Shown here piece after piece: positions 45,590-56,800 of a stretch of 64,000 bases of DNA (positions are counted from its first letter, which is position 1; the number at the start of each line of letters is the position of its first letter). Under the pieces are notes generated by a model. That model saw nothing but the letters and a program-made list of their open reading frames with translations, did no database searches and was not told the DNA's origin. The position numbers and the translations under genes are program-made. Source of the DNA: Clusia tigrina (Eukaryota > Arthropoda > Insecta > Diptera > Clusiidae); NCBI GenBank assembly GCA_920105625.2, contig OV050030.1, positions 173,279,315-173,343,314 of the forward strand, in the 5' to 3' direction.

Positions 45590-46961
45590 CTATTTTTAAT
45601 TTTAATCATTGGAGTCTCAACAGCAGACATAATAGACTATGCTCGTGAACCCTATGTATTTATCGAAGATGGTTTAACTGCAACATATTAAAATTATGGA
45701 GAAATTTTCCACATTGCAACTGCACACAGTATCAAGAAATGATGATACAAGAAAAAATATGAATTTGATCAATGAACCTTCAGCTCAAAAACAAGCTACC
45801 GAAATGGATCTAAGTCATATCGAAGATCTTCTCGAACAACTAACAGTACATTATAGAATGAGACGGGGAATAAATGAACTGGGCACTATTTGAAAGTGGA
45901 TTGCGGGGACACCTGACCACGACGACCAAGTACGAGTAGAACAGAAAATTAGAGAACTTGTCGAAAACAATAACAGACAATTTACAATTAACACAAAAAT
46001 TTCCGAACAAATACAATACTTGACAAACAGGTTAAATCAATTTAAAGAAACTTCTCCATACCAATATTTTTTAAAACAGAGAAATAGATTTTTGCTTATA
46101 GAACTTGATAATCTTATACAAACAATAAACTTAGGAAAACTAGGCATTTTAAATACTTTAGTACTTAATACAAAAGAAATTCGTGAAATAATAAAAACAG
46201 AGAAAAAACAACTATCGTTAGTTGATATACTTAACGTATCTAAATTTAACATTATTAAGAATAATGATGTAATAGTTATTTCAATAAAATATCCAATAAT
46301 CGATCATATATGTACCAATTATATTGTCAAAGGGATAGATAAATAATGGAAATGGAAAAATCTAAATTGATCGCGAGAATGTTGCTAATTGTAATAATGA
46401 ATATAGAGCAACAATTGATTGTAAAATAGAGTTAAACCAAAGTTATTGTAAGACATTGAACGAAACCTCCTGTATAATAAATTTACTTAATAAAAACTAA
46501 TCCAAATGTAATTTGCTTAAAGAAAATAATAAAAATATCGAAATAATTAAATACGGAACCATACTGCTAAGTGGTATCCACAAAATTAATAATATTAAAT
46601 TAAATGGAACATATTTAATACCTTTTAATGATTCAATTGAAATTGATAACGTAACTTTTGTTAACTATAAAGGTTATATACTAAAGCAAATAAGAATAAA
46701 TCCACCAACACAAATCGAAATCTTGGACTACATCGAAAGTGAGAATAAAGAATTAAAATTTAAAAATATTGACCTATTGTCACCAATAAATGAAGATATC
46801 AATCAACACCCAATTTTATGGACCATTATAATAACTACAATAATAATTTCAACAAGAATTGCGAAAATCAAAATAAAAAGCTTTTATCAAAAATTCCAAG
46901 AAAAGCGCAAAAGAAAAGCAATCGAATCAGCAATAAACAAAATTCAAAAACTTCAACTTTT
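45590..46961 (+). pseudogene. env: errantivirus env, broken, 3' end missing
   Basis: A short hydrophobic start like a signal peptide is seen near 45597. Downstream a basic RxxR-type cleavage site and a Gly-rich fusion-peptide-like stretch lie near 45855-45900, the layout of insect errantivirus and baculovirus F-type envelope proteins. Frames 46020-46346 and 46513-46961 follow, the last with a membrane anchor of Ile/Thr residues near 46825-46865 and a basic tail. In-frame stops near 45690 and 45892, and frameshifts around 46350-46510, disable it. It is cut by gypsy D. Confidence 0.8.
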
Positions 46962-48733
46962 GACTGTGGGTGGTAAGGCGTTCTGTGAACATGGTTAGCT
47001 TGATCAGGTCAACATGAACGTGGCAGAACCTGTCATCTGTCTCCCCGAAGCTTTGCAACTCGGCGCGATTGTGGCGATGGACCTTCGCGCGTTGGCATGG
47101 TTGGCATTCACGGGCCCAGCGGAGCTCGTCTTTGCGCATGCTTGGCCAGAAGTATTTGGCCACCAGATGTTTCGCCGTTGCTCGACCAATCGGGTGGGAT
47201 GATCCGTGTACGATGCCAAACGCCGTTCGACGCAGGTTGGATGATAAATACGGCCGTGTCGCCCCATCGGTAACCAGACAGTAGATCTCGCTGTCGTTGA
47301 AAGCGAGGCGATCCAGTTGGATACGCGGGTTCTCCAGCAGGTGAGGCAGCTCTACGTCAGAGACTTGCTCCAGGCTGATAGTGGCTTCGTCGAGGATGGA
47401 AGGCATCGAGACGGTACAGGTTCGCGAAAGTGCGTCTGCCACAACGTTTCCTCCCCCGGGAACGTACACAAATCGTGCGTTGAACTGGAGGACGAAGTCC
47501 AGGTGTCGGCTCTGCCTCGGCGTTGCCTTGTCCGAGCGTTGGTGTGCGGCGAAGGCGAGAGGCTTGTGGTCCGTGTGGATTGTGAAGACGTGTGCCTCCA
47601 GGATCCTCCTGAAGTGTCTGACTGCGGCATACACCGCGAGCAGCTCCCTGTCGTAGGCGCTGTAGCGAGTTTCTGGGGGATTGAGCTTCCTAGAGAAGAA
47701 CCCCAGAGACTTCCAGGTCCCATCGGGTTGCTCTTGGTTGAGTGCCGCTCCGATGGCGGTGCTCGATGCGTCGGTGTAGAGAGCGATTGGCGCGGTAGGC
47801 GAGAGGAAAGCTGAATCTGTGGCCGCTGCGATACTCGCCTTGCACTGCTGGAATGCCTGCTCCGTTTGCGTCGTCCAGGTTGGCATTTGTCCAGGTTGAT
47901 GCGGAGATTCGCCGCTTTCAGCGTCTCCAACAATTGGCTCAAATAGTGCAGGTGTTCGTCGTGCGTCTTGGATGCGATGAGCAGGTCTTCTACGTAGCCT
48001 CTCACGAAGGGGAGTTTCCTCAGTAGGTGATTAATTACCTGCTGAAGCGTTTGCGCGGAGTTACGCAGGCCTAATGGCATACCCACGAACTCGAAGAGTC
48101 CGAAAGGTGTTGTGACTGCCGTTTTCGGGATGTCAGCTTTGGCAACCGGGATTTGGTAGAAGGCTTTCTGCAGATCGATTACAGAGAATACTTTCCCCGG
48201 CTTCCCTGTATCAGGTCCTCGATGATCGGTAGAGGATATCGGTCTGGCAAGCTGATCGCGTTGAGGCGGCGGTAGTCGCCAATGGCTCGCCAGCTTCCAT
48301 TCGGTTTTGGTACCATGTGTAGCGGACTAGCTCATGGGCTCGATGATGGGCGTACCACCTCCTTGTCGAGGAGGTCAGCGAACTCTTCTTTGGCAGCAGC
48401 GCGTCGTTCACCGATGAGTCTACGGGGGCGCTCGAAAACGGGAGGGCCCTCCGTGGCGATGAAGTGTTGTACCGGCAAGTCTGGTACAGTGGCCATGACC
48501 CCTGCTGGTGAAGCGAGTTGCAGGAAGCGCTGGACGAGCTCTCTATACCGGTCGCCGTGTGGACCCACAGGTGCATCAATGCGAGCCATTGTGGAGATGC
48601 CGTAGATTCGAGCCGAGTCCATGCGGCCCGTTGCCGCGATATTGGTAAGGGAGTCTACGATGCGTCGTCCCCTCAGGTCTACCAGGAGCCCATAGTATGC
48701 CAAAAAGTCCGCCCCGTGAATGGCGGTTTGCAC
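46962..48733 (-). pseudogene. pol: gypsy D pol: RT, RNase H, integrase N-terminus
   Basis: Minus-strand GC-richer pol. From 48733: protease end AIHGADFLAYYGLLVDLRGR, then RT with KEEFADLLDKEVVRPSSSPW near 48380 and, after frameshifts, MGMPLGLRNSAQTLQQVINH and the active site YVEDLLIAS near 47990, where the first Asp of the usual YVDD is Glu. The open frame 47886-46927 gives RNase H (LYTDASSTAIGAALNQ, IHTDHKPLAF, VVADALSR) and the integrase zinc motif (HGSSHPIGRATAKHL, CQPCQRAKVHR) to HVHVDLI. Core integrase is missing. The other half of the element lies at 51563-52575. Confidence 0.9.
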
Positions 48734-50635
48734 TGTAAGGAGCAAATTTTAGGCTTAAATTTGCCCCTACATATTTAGTTTTGCCATAACGCCCCAAACG
48801 TGTATATTTAAAATAGGGGCCAAGTGCTTAAACAACCAACCCTAAAATATACACGTTAATAGTCCTAAGACTTTGGCTCCTCCCACCTGTATTGCTAAAA
48901 AGCACATACACAACCGCCATCATATTTAGTGCAGCAGCCATCATACAAGTGAGTCTAAGACACCTCCCACCATAGTAATGCTGCCAACAACAAGTGTTAT
49001 ACTCTGCATTGGGAGGACAGAAGACTCAGCCACAATTAAGTCAGACAGTGGAACCCTGTGATAAGCGACGAAAAACATGCAACGAAGTCAACAACGCAAG
49101 ATAACACAGGAGAATATCACACAAACAATTGTGCAACCGGCTGACCACAGCTAAAATAATATAAATTTACAACAACAGTGCCCAACGCACTGATACGAAT
49201 TCACAACAACAGCGCCCAACGCACTGATATGAATTTACAACAACAGTGCCTAACGCAATGCTAGAATTTTACAAGAGATCGCGACAGAAGTTGCCAACTG
49301 CATTAGTTCGGAAAATAACCCACTAACAACACCCAAAAACGAAGGCCAAGCACAAAGTGGAACACGACGGACCGATCGCTAAGCACACCAACAGACCGGA
49401 CAAAGCATAAAGAGGAGAAGCAAAATTAAATATCCAATATTTAATATTTTTAAATATTTTATGCCATCGATATAAAATATAAACAAAGTGCTGAAGGTGG
49501 CCGAAGGACAAATAGCAACAACAACAAACAACACAAGGAACAACAACAAGGTAAATCACCACAACAACAACACAATATTGAAGGTGGCCCAGGGGCAAAA
49601 ACTTACAAGAACAACAGCGAGAAAAAAAACAACAATGTGCTGAAGGTGGCCCAAGGTCAAATTCAAACAAGAAGAACAATGCGGGAAACTGTAGCAACAT
49701 GCCACAACAAACTACAGTTCCCGCACAACAACAACTATTGGATGATCTACACTAAACCTGGAGCATAAAAGCAGGAGCAACTGGCAACCCAGTCTCTTTC
49801 TTTCATTCGGCATCAGGCAGACAAGACACACTCCGATCCAGCAGCAGCAAAACTCCAGCACCAGTAGCACCAAGGTAAAGTATACTTTTACACAAGACTT
49901 ATACTAACGCTAAGACCGCCCCACGAGTTTATGGTTCTACCGATTCTCGTGGTGACATATACTAACGCTAAGACCGCCCCACGAGTTTATGGTTCTACCG
50001 ATTCTCGTGGTGACATATACTAACGCTAAGACCGCCCCACGAGTTTATGGTTCTACCGATTCTCGTGGTGACTTATACTAACGCTAAGACCGCCCCATGA
50101 GTTTATGGTTCTACCGATTCTCGTGGTGACTTATACTAACGCTAAGACCGCCCCACGAGTTTATGGTTCTACCGATTCTCGTGGTGACTTATACTAACGC
50201 TAAGACCGACCCACGAGTTTATGGTTCTACCGATTCTCGTGGAGACTAATACGTACGTACAGAACCGCGAGTTTATGGTCCTACCGATTTTCGCGGAGAC
50301 TAGCACTGCCAACAGCGACCACACAGACGAGGCCCCAAGCGACTAGCAAGTCTAATTATTTAGGTAATTTAAATTAGAACAAAACCAAATTTGAATAAGT
50401 TAAGCAAAATAAAACTATTTAAACTAATTTAATTAAACAAGTTATTTAAGTTAATTAGCAGAGTAAAATCATTTTCAAACTAATAAATTAATATAAATCA
50501 AATTATAAACAATTATAATTAAATAAATGAATTAAATAAACCACATGTAAGTACACACCGGCTTTTAACATTAATTTCTGTATACGACCCCTGGAACCCG
50601 CTGAGTTTTACCCCAGCCGAAATAGAGTCGTTACA
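48734..50635 (+). repeat. 5' LTR of element B (1902 bp)
   Basis: Starts TGTAAGGAGCAAATTTTAGG and ends GAGTCGTTACA. The end half is homologous to the LTRs of element A and the solo LTR. Contents include CAACAA-rich repeats with GAAGGTGGCC at 49490-49690 and the hairpin array at 49901-50300. It is unusually long for an insect gypsy LTR. Confidence 0.85.
49901..50300 (+). repeat. seven-unit 58-bp hairpin array in LTR B
   Basis: Units begin at 49901, 49959, 50017, 50075, 50133 and 50191, with a seventh, diverged unit at about 50249. Each carries CCACGAG, TTTATGGTTCTACCGATT and CTCGTGG, a perfect 7-bp stem. The last unit has CCGCGAG with TTTCGCGG, a change on both sides that keeps pairing. Confidence 0.93.
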
Positions 50636-50636
50636 G

Positions 50637-50654
50637 TGGCGCCCGAGCAGGGAC
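50637..50654 (+). promoter_or_regulatory. element B primer-binding site, tRNA-Lys type
   Basis: TGGCGCCCGAGCAGGGAC one base after the LTR end. It closely resembles the well-known tRNA-Lys sites of retroviruses and gypsy elements. Confidence 0.88.
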
Positions 50655-50729
50655 TCTCAGAATAAAGAGAGTAAATACAACAAAGCTATATTATCCAACC
50701 CACGTCCCATCACCAGAGTCTGACACAGG

Positions 50730-51562
50730 ATGGGAAAGACGAGTTGGGTGTACACCGTGCGAAAAGACCAACTGGTAGTCTGTTGTGTCGAGTTTGGCCT
50801 AGAGGCCACGGGCACAGTGGAAGAGCTACGAAAGAGGCTTGCGGAGTTTATCACCGACACAGAGATGACTCTAGACCAGGAGGTTCGGCTGGCAGAGCTA
50901 CTGGCCCGACTCACGAAGACTTTGTCGCCAGGACCCAGTCCACACTTGAGAGCTAGCCCCAGCGCAGAGCGACCTATAAGCCCCGGAGCATCGACAGCCA
51001 CGAAGAAAGACACGCTATGGGCAGCCGGAAATGTTCCAGCTGTATATGATACCGCGTTCCAGACAGTAGTCCCTGAAGTCTCGCGAAGCGGGATAGCCAT
51101 TTACTCGGCAGTCATCGACCACGTTAGGAAATGGTCCTTGAAATATGATGGAGGGCATGACCCGATAGCTTTCATAGAGCGAGTGGAAGAATTATCGGAA
51201 GTCTATGGACTAAACAAGCACATGCTGCCTCGAACTATGCCAAAACTCCTAAAGGAGCGTGCTCTGCTCTGGTATAGAAACAACAACCGAGCATGGGTTG
51301 ATTGGGTTTTATTCAAAAAGGACTTCTTGAAGTTTTTCCTACCCACCAGGTACGAAAAGCTGGAAGATGAAATTCGCCAACGACGGCAAAACCCACGTGA
51401 ACACTTCAAACAGTACGTGGTAGAACTTCAAAACCTGATGCGTCACGCAGGATACACGGAGGCCCAGAAGTTAGAGCGAATCTTTCGCAACAGCCTAGAG
51501 GAATACCAGTGGTATGTCCGTCGAAAGGATTTCGATACGCTGGAAGAATTGGTGGAAATGTA
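50730..51562 (+). pseudogene. gag: element B gag, intact frame, 3'-truncated
   Basis: Open from ATG 50730 for about 278 codons with no stop. MGKTSWVYTVRKDQLVVCC begins it. The capsid core shows HVRKWSLKYDGGHDPIAFIE, LLKERALLWYRNNNRAWVDW and KLEDEIRQRRQNPREHFKQY. Similarity to the gag of element A ends at about 51557, after LEELVEM. The following codons, up to the stop at 51686, are antisense protease of gypsy D. Zinc knuckles are missing. It is the least decayed long frame of a structural protein in the window. Confidence 0.9.
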
Positions 51563-52575
51563 CGGCCACAGTGAACGCCCAAGTAAAATCCCGCTGCAGG
51601 ACGAGGTTCAGCTTCAGCGTGAGCTGCCCGTATGTGGCTATCGACGACGAGTTGGCGGCGTACAGCGTGAGGCTGTTTCGCTGTAGTTTGCGGGCGACCG
51701 TTCCCCTCGTCAATAATGAACCCGAGTCCACGAGAAAGCTGGTGAATGTCGTTCGATCCGTTACGTGTAGGCGTTTTTCGGTTGGTGGATGGCCGGCGTC
51801 GTTCGCCCAAGTCGGCGTCTGCAGCGCTAGTTTCCCGACGGCGTCGAGGCGGCGGCCACGGCGGCAGCAAAAACACACGGTGGTCGGCACTGCTGTGCTG
51901 CGCCCCGTATTTCGGATGGTACCAACATTAGCTAGGCGCTGTGGAGCGATCTCGGTGCCGGCTGGGGCTGCGGGTATCAGCGCGACCCCTCTGAAGTGGG
52001 GGCGTTATCTTACGCAGAAGCTCCTGATTCTCCCGCGTTAGTGCCACGAGCTGTGCCACTGACTGACGCAGTGCAGCAAGCTCTGCCTGCACGGAGTTAC
52101 CCGTTGAATCGTGCGACGATCTGTTCGCGAATGGAGAGCGGGGTCTCGGAGACGAGAGTGGAGGTGACGTACCCGTAGGTCCATTGTCGACCAGCTCGTC
52201 AGCTGCCTCTGCGAGCTTCGCCAGGCTGGTACCCTTCAGAATTTTGAGAAGCCGTCGCGCTGCCGGCGGCATCAAATCGAGCCACTTCACTCGGATGATG
52301 TCATCCGTGGCCCTGTCACCTGCCAAGGCGCGCATCTGCCGCAGGAGTTGAGACGGCTTCCTGTCACCCAGCTCGAGTTGGGTGAGTAGCTTGTGGAGCT
52401 ACCGCCGAGTCGGTGAGGCGATTCAGTATGGCTGCCTTCAGCGCCTCAAACTTCCCCACGGGCGGCACTGTGCAGAGTACATCCGCAACCTCGGAAATGG
52501 TCTCCGGGTCGAGCGCCGCAACCACTAAATTGTAACGGCTGTTGTCGTTGCGGACATGGTGGACCTGGAACCTGG
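51563..52575 (-). pseudogene. gag: gypsy D gag and protease N-terminus
   Basis: From 52575 on the minus strand: SRFQVHHVRNDNSRYNLVVA and LDPETISEVADVL, then, after a frameshift near 52370, MRALAGDRATDDIIRVKWLD and LMPPAARRLLKILKGTSLAK. Together they form a gag capsid common in insect gypsy elements. A Pro/Arg-rich region and a Cys-rich knuckle (CFCCRRGR) follow. The protease start is FTSFLVDSGSLLT near 51740, with DSG triad, and the frame goes on to the element B junction. Several frameshifts. The N-terminus is lost at the palindrome at 52576. Confidence 0.85.
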
Positions 52576-52608
52576 ACACGCTGTCGCTGTGCCACAGCGA
52601 CAGCGTGT
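52576..52608. repeat. 33-bp perfect palindrome at gypsy D breakpoint
   Basis: Sixteen bases (52576-52591, starting ACACGCTGTCG) are followed by one C and their exact reverse complement (52593-52608). It sits exactly where gag D similarity stops. Confidence 0.95.
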
Positions 52609-52682
52609 TAATAGATGGCGCGTGGCGCTAGTGCCTGCTTGCACTGGCGTACCCGACAACTGGCTGGGGGTAGTGGTGTCGC

Positions 52683-52752
<70 letters not shown>
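52609..52752. repeat. short spacer and (TA)n microsatellite
   Basis: About 77 bp of GC-richer unassigned sequence is followed by about 33 TA dinucleotides from 52686 to 52752. LINE sequence follows directly. The open frames across the TA run are artefacts. Confidence 0.9.
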
Positions 52753-52753
<1 letters not shown>

Positions 52754-54212
52754 GCGTATCTGGGCGTGATCCTAGATAGGAAGCTGAACTGGAAGGCTAA
52801 TATAAGCGAGCGCATTAGGAAGGCTCAGGTAGCTCTGTAGTCTTGCAAAAGAGCTATAGACAAAAAATGGGGGTTCCAGCGTAAATAGCCTATTGGATAT
52901 ACACAGCTGTGTTACGACCAGTCCTTTTCTAGGGGGTGCTTGCTTGGTGGACAGCCCTAAGGAATTTCACATAAAATAGACTAATAATAAAGGTACAAAG
53001 AACGGCAGAGGTATTCATAGGTAGTGCCATTAGAACGACTCCAACGGCAGCATTGGACATTATGCTCCATCTGCTGCCTGTTAGGCTTTTTGGCGAAAAA
53101 ATGGCTGCAAACTCAGTTATAAGCCTAAAAGCTACGCATCAATGGGTTGTCAGGAACTTTGGTCAAGCGTTCATTTTTAGGGTATTCCTGACTCTTTCGA
53201 CTATATCACACCAATGAATGCCTTCAATGGTATGTGCAAGTTCTCCATTCCCTCCAGGGACGAATAGAAGGATGGCATCTTCCCTCATGTAAAAGGGGTT
53301 CACCTCTACATAGATGGATCCAAACTACAGAGTAGGGTGGGAGATGGTGTATTCTCAGAAGATTTGGACATTAACATGTCCTTTAGGATGCCCGACCAGT
53401 GCAGTGTTTTTCAGGCAGAGGTCGGGGCTATACAGGCAGCACTGTCTTGGCGAAGGAAGGTATCTGGACTTGATATCTGCATTCTGGTTGACAGCCAAGC
53501 AGCTTTGCGCTCCCTGGATTCGGTTTTTATCACCTCAAAAGCCGTCCAGAGCTGCCGCAAATCTTTAGATGAGATATTTAAGCAGACCCGTCTGCATCTG
53601 TGCTGGGTTCCCGGTCACAGAGATATTCCAGGGAACTGCAAGGCGGATGAACTTGCCCTTGAGGGTACCACCATACCGATTGAACCAGATAGGTCGCACT
53701 TCGGTAATCCTATTACCACATGTAAGCTCTTAGTAAATACAATATCCTTAGGAACAGCGGGCAAGCTGGTCTGAAATTTCAGGATGTAAAGTAGCTAGAC
53801 AAACCTGGCCAGAGATAAATGTCAAGCGCTCTAAGGACCTACTGGTTGTAAATAGACAAAGCATAGGTCCGGTGATTAGCGTGCTAACGGCACACTGGAC
53901 TCTAGGCACACACGGGTGTAGGCTGGGGATCGCCTCTAACGACTTCTGCAGGAGTTGCATGGACGAGGAGGAGGAAAAGTCCATTACTCACCTGTTGTGC
54001 ACGTGTCCAGCTTTGTCCAGAAGGAGACGCATTTTCCTAGGCGACTACTTTTTGGACTCCTTGGGAGATATCTAAAAAAAAAAAAGAAAAGCCCTTCTTC
54101 ATTAAACGCTCCAAATGGCTGGACCTTTGAAAGGGATGGGACCTGTTGTCTCATGCGGTATCACAAACGGTCAATGTTGGACTAAGTGCGCCCTTTTCGG
54201 GTGGCCGCCTTA
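52753..54212 (+). pseudogene. LINE RT-end/RNase H fragment, right arm
   Basis: Plus-strand LOA/I-type LINE. It begins YLGVILDRKLNWKANISERI, continues through the RT end and gives an RNase H frame at 53337-53774: MGDGVFSEDLDINMSFRMPD, CILVDSQAALRSL and LCWVPGHRDIPGNCKADELA. The C-terminal CRSCMDEEEEKSITHLLCTC follows, to GCCGCCTTA at 54212. Only the part from about 52977 has a partner in the left arm. Positions 52753-52976 extend further 5' than the left copy. Confidence 0.9.
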
Positions 54213-54925
54213 CATAACAGCCTAACATACATAACCGAGATAGAACATGAAATACCTATTAGAGCGCATCAGCCGCCAATTAGCCAGAAGCAATACAGAG
54301 CTCATGAAGTAAACAGGCAAGTTCAAAGAATGTGAAAGGATAACATAATTACACCAAGTATATCGCCCTGGAATTCACCAATTATTCTAGTACCTAAGAA
54401 GGGGTGTGCTCAGGGTTAGAAGAAGTGGAAAATGATCGTTGATTTCAGATAATTGAACGACGCCAATATCAAGCAGGTTTTCTCAATCCCAAGGATAGAA
54501 GAAATCCTGGACCAATTACGACATAGTAGATATTTTTCTACCCTTGATCTAGCAGGTGGTCACCATCAGGTTCTGGTGGATACCCAAGATACGCAGAAAA
54601 CAGCGTACTGGTTTGGGGCAATATGGTTATTAGTAGGGGGTATTGTTGTCACAAGAGGAGGTCGGTAATGACCAACCCTAAAGCAATCAGAAGCAGGGTG
54701 GTTAGCGATACGGAGAAGAGATACTCCACAATAGAGAAAGAATTTCTAACCATAGTGTGGGCTACACAGAATTTTAGTGTATATCTGCCGATTCAAAATT
54801 TATACCGACCATCAACTGCTGAGAGGCAAAGGGAATCTTAAAGATCAAACCTCTCGGTTGGCACGTTTTCGGTACAAAATGTCCGAGTATGATTTTGAAA
54901 TCATATACATGCCTGCAAAACTTAT
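54213..54925 (+). pseudogene. pol: gypsy pol fragment, right arm, internally deleted
   Basis: Reads HEIPIRAHQPPISQKQY-like RT start, SPWNSPIILVPKK, IEEILDQLRHSRYFSTLDLA and VDTQDTQKTA, then at about 54610 jumps to the segment before RNase H (EKEFLTIVWATQNFSVYL). RNase H shows YTDHQLLRGKGNLKDQTSRL and KMSEYDFEIIYMP. Compared with the left arm about 0.55 kb with the RT active site is gone. Confidence 0.85.
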
Positions 54926-55198
54926 TATAGTTTTTCCATTTGGGAAATCACAACTAAATAAGTCGTCGACACTCATATTTCTCATTTGATGAGCTACTGA
55001 AATCAGCATTTTATTAAAAAGCATAAAATAGCGTCAGTTCTATTTTCAAAGTCAAGGACAGCGTGAAATAAAATCATGTTGACTTAAGTCGTGAATAAAT
55101 TACATTACGTGATTATGCAAGTTAACACTGCAGCTAATTTGCAGTCAGTACAAGAATAAGAAGAGAGCGAGTGGATGAAAAATATTAAGTAAGATAAT
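54926..55198. other. unassigned flank between gypsy fragment and BEL
   Basis: Matches 22048-22339 of the left arm. No coding similarity seen. Confidence 0.4.
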
Positions 55199-55557
55199 TG
55201 TTCACACGGTGAACCTGGCAGGCAGAGCCACGACCGCTGGTCGCTACCCGATGCGAGCGTCACTAGGTATCGTATCAGTTCGGAGAGCGGCATACTGAAT
55301 AGAGAGTTCCCCACACTATGTCCTTCGTCGATCGGCTTTGGCAGCTTACGAGCTGTCGCACGATTGGATGCTCGGTCTTCTTAAGCAATCCTGCCGTGAA
55401 GCAACATCTCCGTACTTTCCAATGTGTTAATTAAAAATTAAAATCCCCAACAAACAAATATTGTGTTAATTAAAAACTAAAATCCCTAAAAAACAATTTT
55501 TGTGAAAAATAAATAAATAAAAATATTAAATCATTCATATTAAAATCCAAATAATCA
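55199..55557 (+). repeat. BEL 5' LTR (359 bp)
   Basis: Starts TGTTCACACGGTGAACC and ends ATAATCA. It contains about 105 bp (near 55237-55345) absent from the 3' LTR, and copies of the ~39-bp TTAATTAAAAACTAAAATCC unit. Confidence 0.85.
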
Positions 55558-55558
55558 A

Positions 55559-55576
55559 TGGTCCTTCGAGCCGGAT
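55559..55576 (+). promoter_or_regulatory. BEL primer-binding site (candidate)
   Basis: TGGTCCTTCGAGCCGGAT directly after the LTR, similar to the TGGTCCTTCGA sites common in BEL/Pao elements. It fixes the plus orientation. Confidence 0.75.
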
Positions 55577-55966
55577 ACTCGGTAAGTTCCACCATATTCT
55601 TTTCTAAAAATTATACAGTCCACAAAGAGCGAAACAGCGGAAGATTTTGTATATTGGTTTTGTTTTTTTTAGACACACATATATTTGTTAAATTTTTTGA
55701 GGTTTCAATATATAAATTTATATACGATTTTCGCGGCTCACCAATCTCCGTTATATTACTGTTCGGTGTCGGCAGTCTACGAAGCTCAGCGGCGCTGCCG
55801 GCAATGAGGGTAACAAGCTTTGAAATTAAATACGCAACGCGCTTGGTTGAGATTTGAGAAGTAATTAGATTGTTCTTCTCCTCTTTGTGTGATTTTCACA
55901 GCTGCACCGATAGTCACGGCTTTTTTTTAGGCACCCAATCCGAGTATATGTAGTGTACGTATATAA

Positions 55967-56082
<116 letters not shown>

Positions 56083-56422
56083 ACCCAGCTAGCGTCGCTG
56101 TCGATGCAGGCACGCTAAAAGGTTTAACGCATATTTGATTACGCCGTTATTCAATTTAAATTGAAACTCTTGTGGAAGTTTTATCCCTTTTCTTTCTTTC
56201 TTACTTTTCTATTGTCCTGTTACTGGAAAGTCAAATCGCCAGGGTAAAATCAGGGTGGTGATATTTTTTTTAATATTTATAAATTTTATTATTATTATTA
56301 TTATTACTTTTTCTTCTTACTTTTTTGCACCTTTTTTTCGTTTCGTGGAACGAGTGAATTATTTTCTCATCATGCCCCTTTACTTCCGTTGCACTTGTAT
56401 TATCTCTGAAGCCATTTTATAT

Positions 56423-56800
56423 TGCAGGTGTTCAACAGCCCCTTTTCTACGCCGTGCCCCTACGAATTTCAACGTCAACCGTTGCACGTGTGAATTCTTT
56501 TTACACCGTGACCCTTTTACTCCAGTTGCACGTGCCCCTACCATTTATGTTGCAGGTGTTCAACAGCCCCTTTTTTTACGCCGTGCCCTACGAATTTCAA
56601 CTTTAGCCGTTGCACGTGTGAATTCTTTTTACACCGTGCCCCTTCACGCCCATTGCACGTGTATTATCTCTGAAGCTGTGCCCCCACTGTGACTACTGCA
56701 GGTGTTCAACCCCCTTTTTTTACATCGTGCCCGTACGACTTTCAAAGTTTTCCGTTGCACGTGTGAATTCCTTTACACTGTGCCCCACCCCCTCACTCCG
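56423..56800 (+). repeat. 128-146-bp tandem repeats with CACGTG boxes
   Basis: Three units start TGCAGGTGTTCAAC at 56423, 56551 and 56697. Each contains GTTGCACGTGTGAATTC and TTTACACCGTGCCCC. They lie just upstream of the BEL gag start codon at 56851. Confidence 0.88.

Larger units (their letters stand above)
40599..46961 (+). mobile_element. errantivirus-type gypsy provirus with env, 3' end lost
   Basis: An endogenous retrovirus-like element inserted in the I-like LINE. It has a 5' LTR with AGT...AAT termini, a primer-binding site, a leader with a tandem duplication, gag, pol (protease, RT, RNase H, integrase) and an env frame. It ends at about 46961, where a minus-strand gypsy starts, and has no 3' LTR. 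Stops, frameshifts and small deletions disable every gene. Such elements infect or move within the insect germ line. This copy is inactive. Confidence 0.88.
48734..51562 (+). mobile_element. gypsy element B: 5' LTR and partial gag only
   Basis: Plus-strand relative of element A, inserted into the protease codons of gypsy D. It contains a complete 5' LTR, primer-binding site and gag, which breaks off after LEELVEM at about 51562. No pol or 3' LTR. On each side the gypsy D protease frame joins almost without loss (AFTVA on one side, QTAIHGADFL on the other). Possible target duplication is GCAC before the LTR against GTAC at the right junction (3 of 4). Confidence 0.85.

Noticed and set aside
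49901..50300. CRISPR-like array
   Set aside because: Repeats are contiguous 58-bp units without variable spacers, inside an LTR of a eukaryotic element.
52753..52976. Independent origin of the two LINE copies at the arm inner ends
   Set aside because: The right copy extends further 5' and its edge bases resemble another LINE copy, but shared private deletions and substitutions downstream show common descent by duplication.
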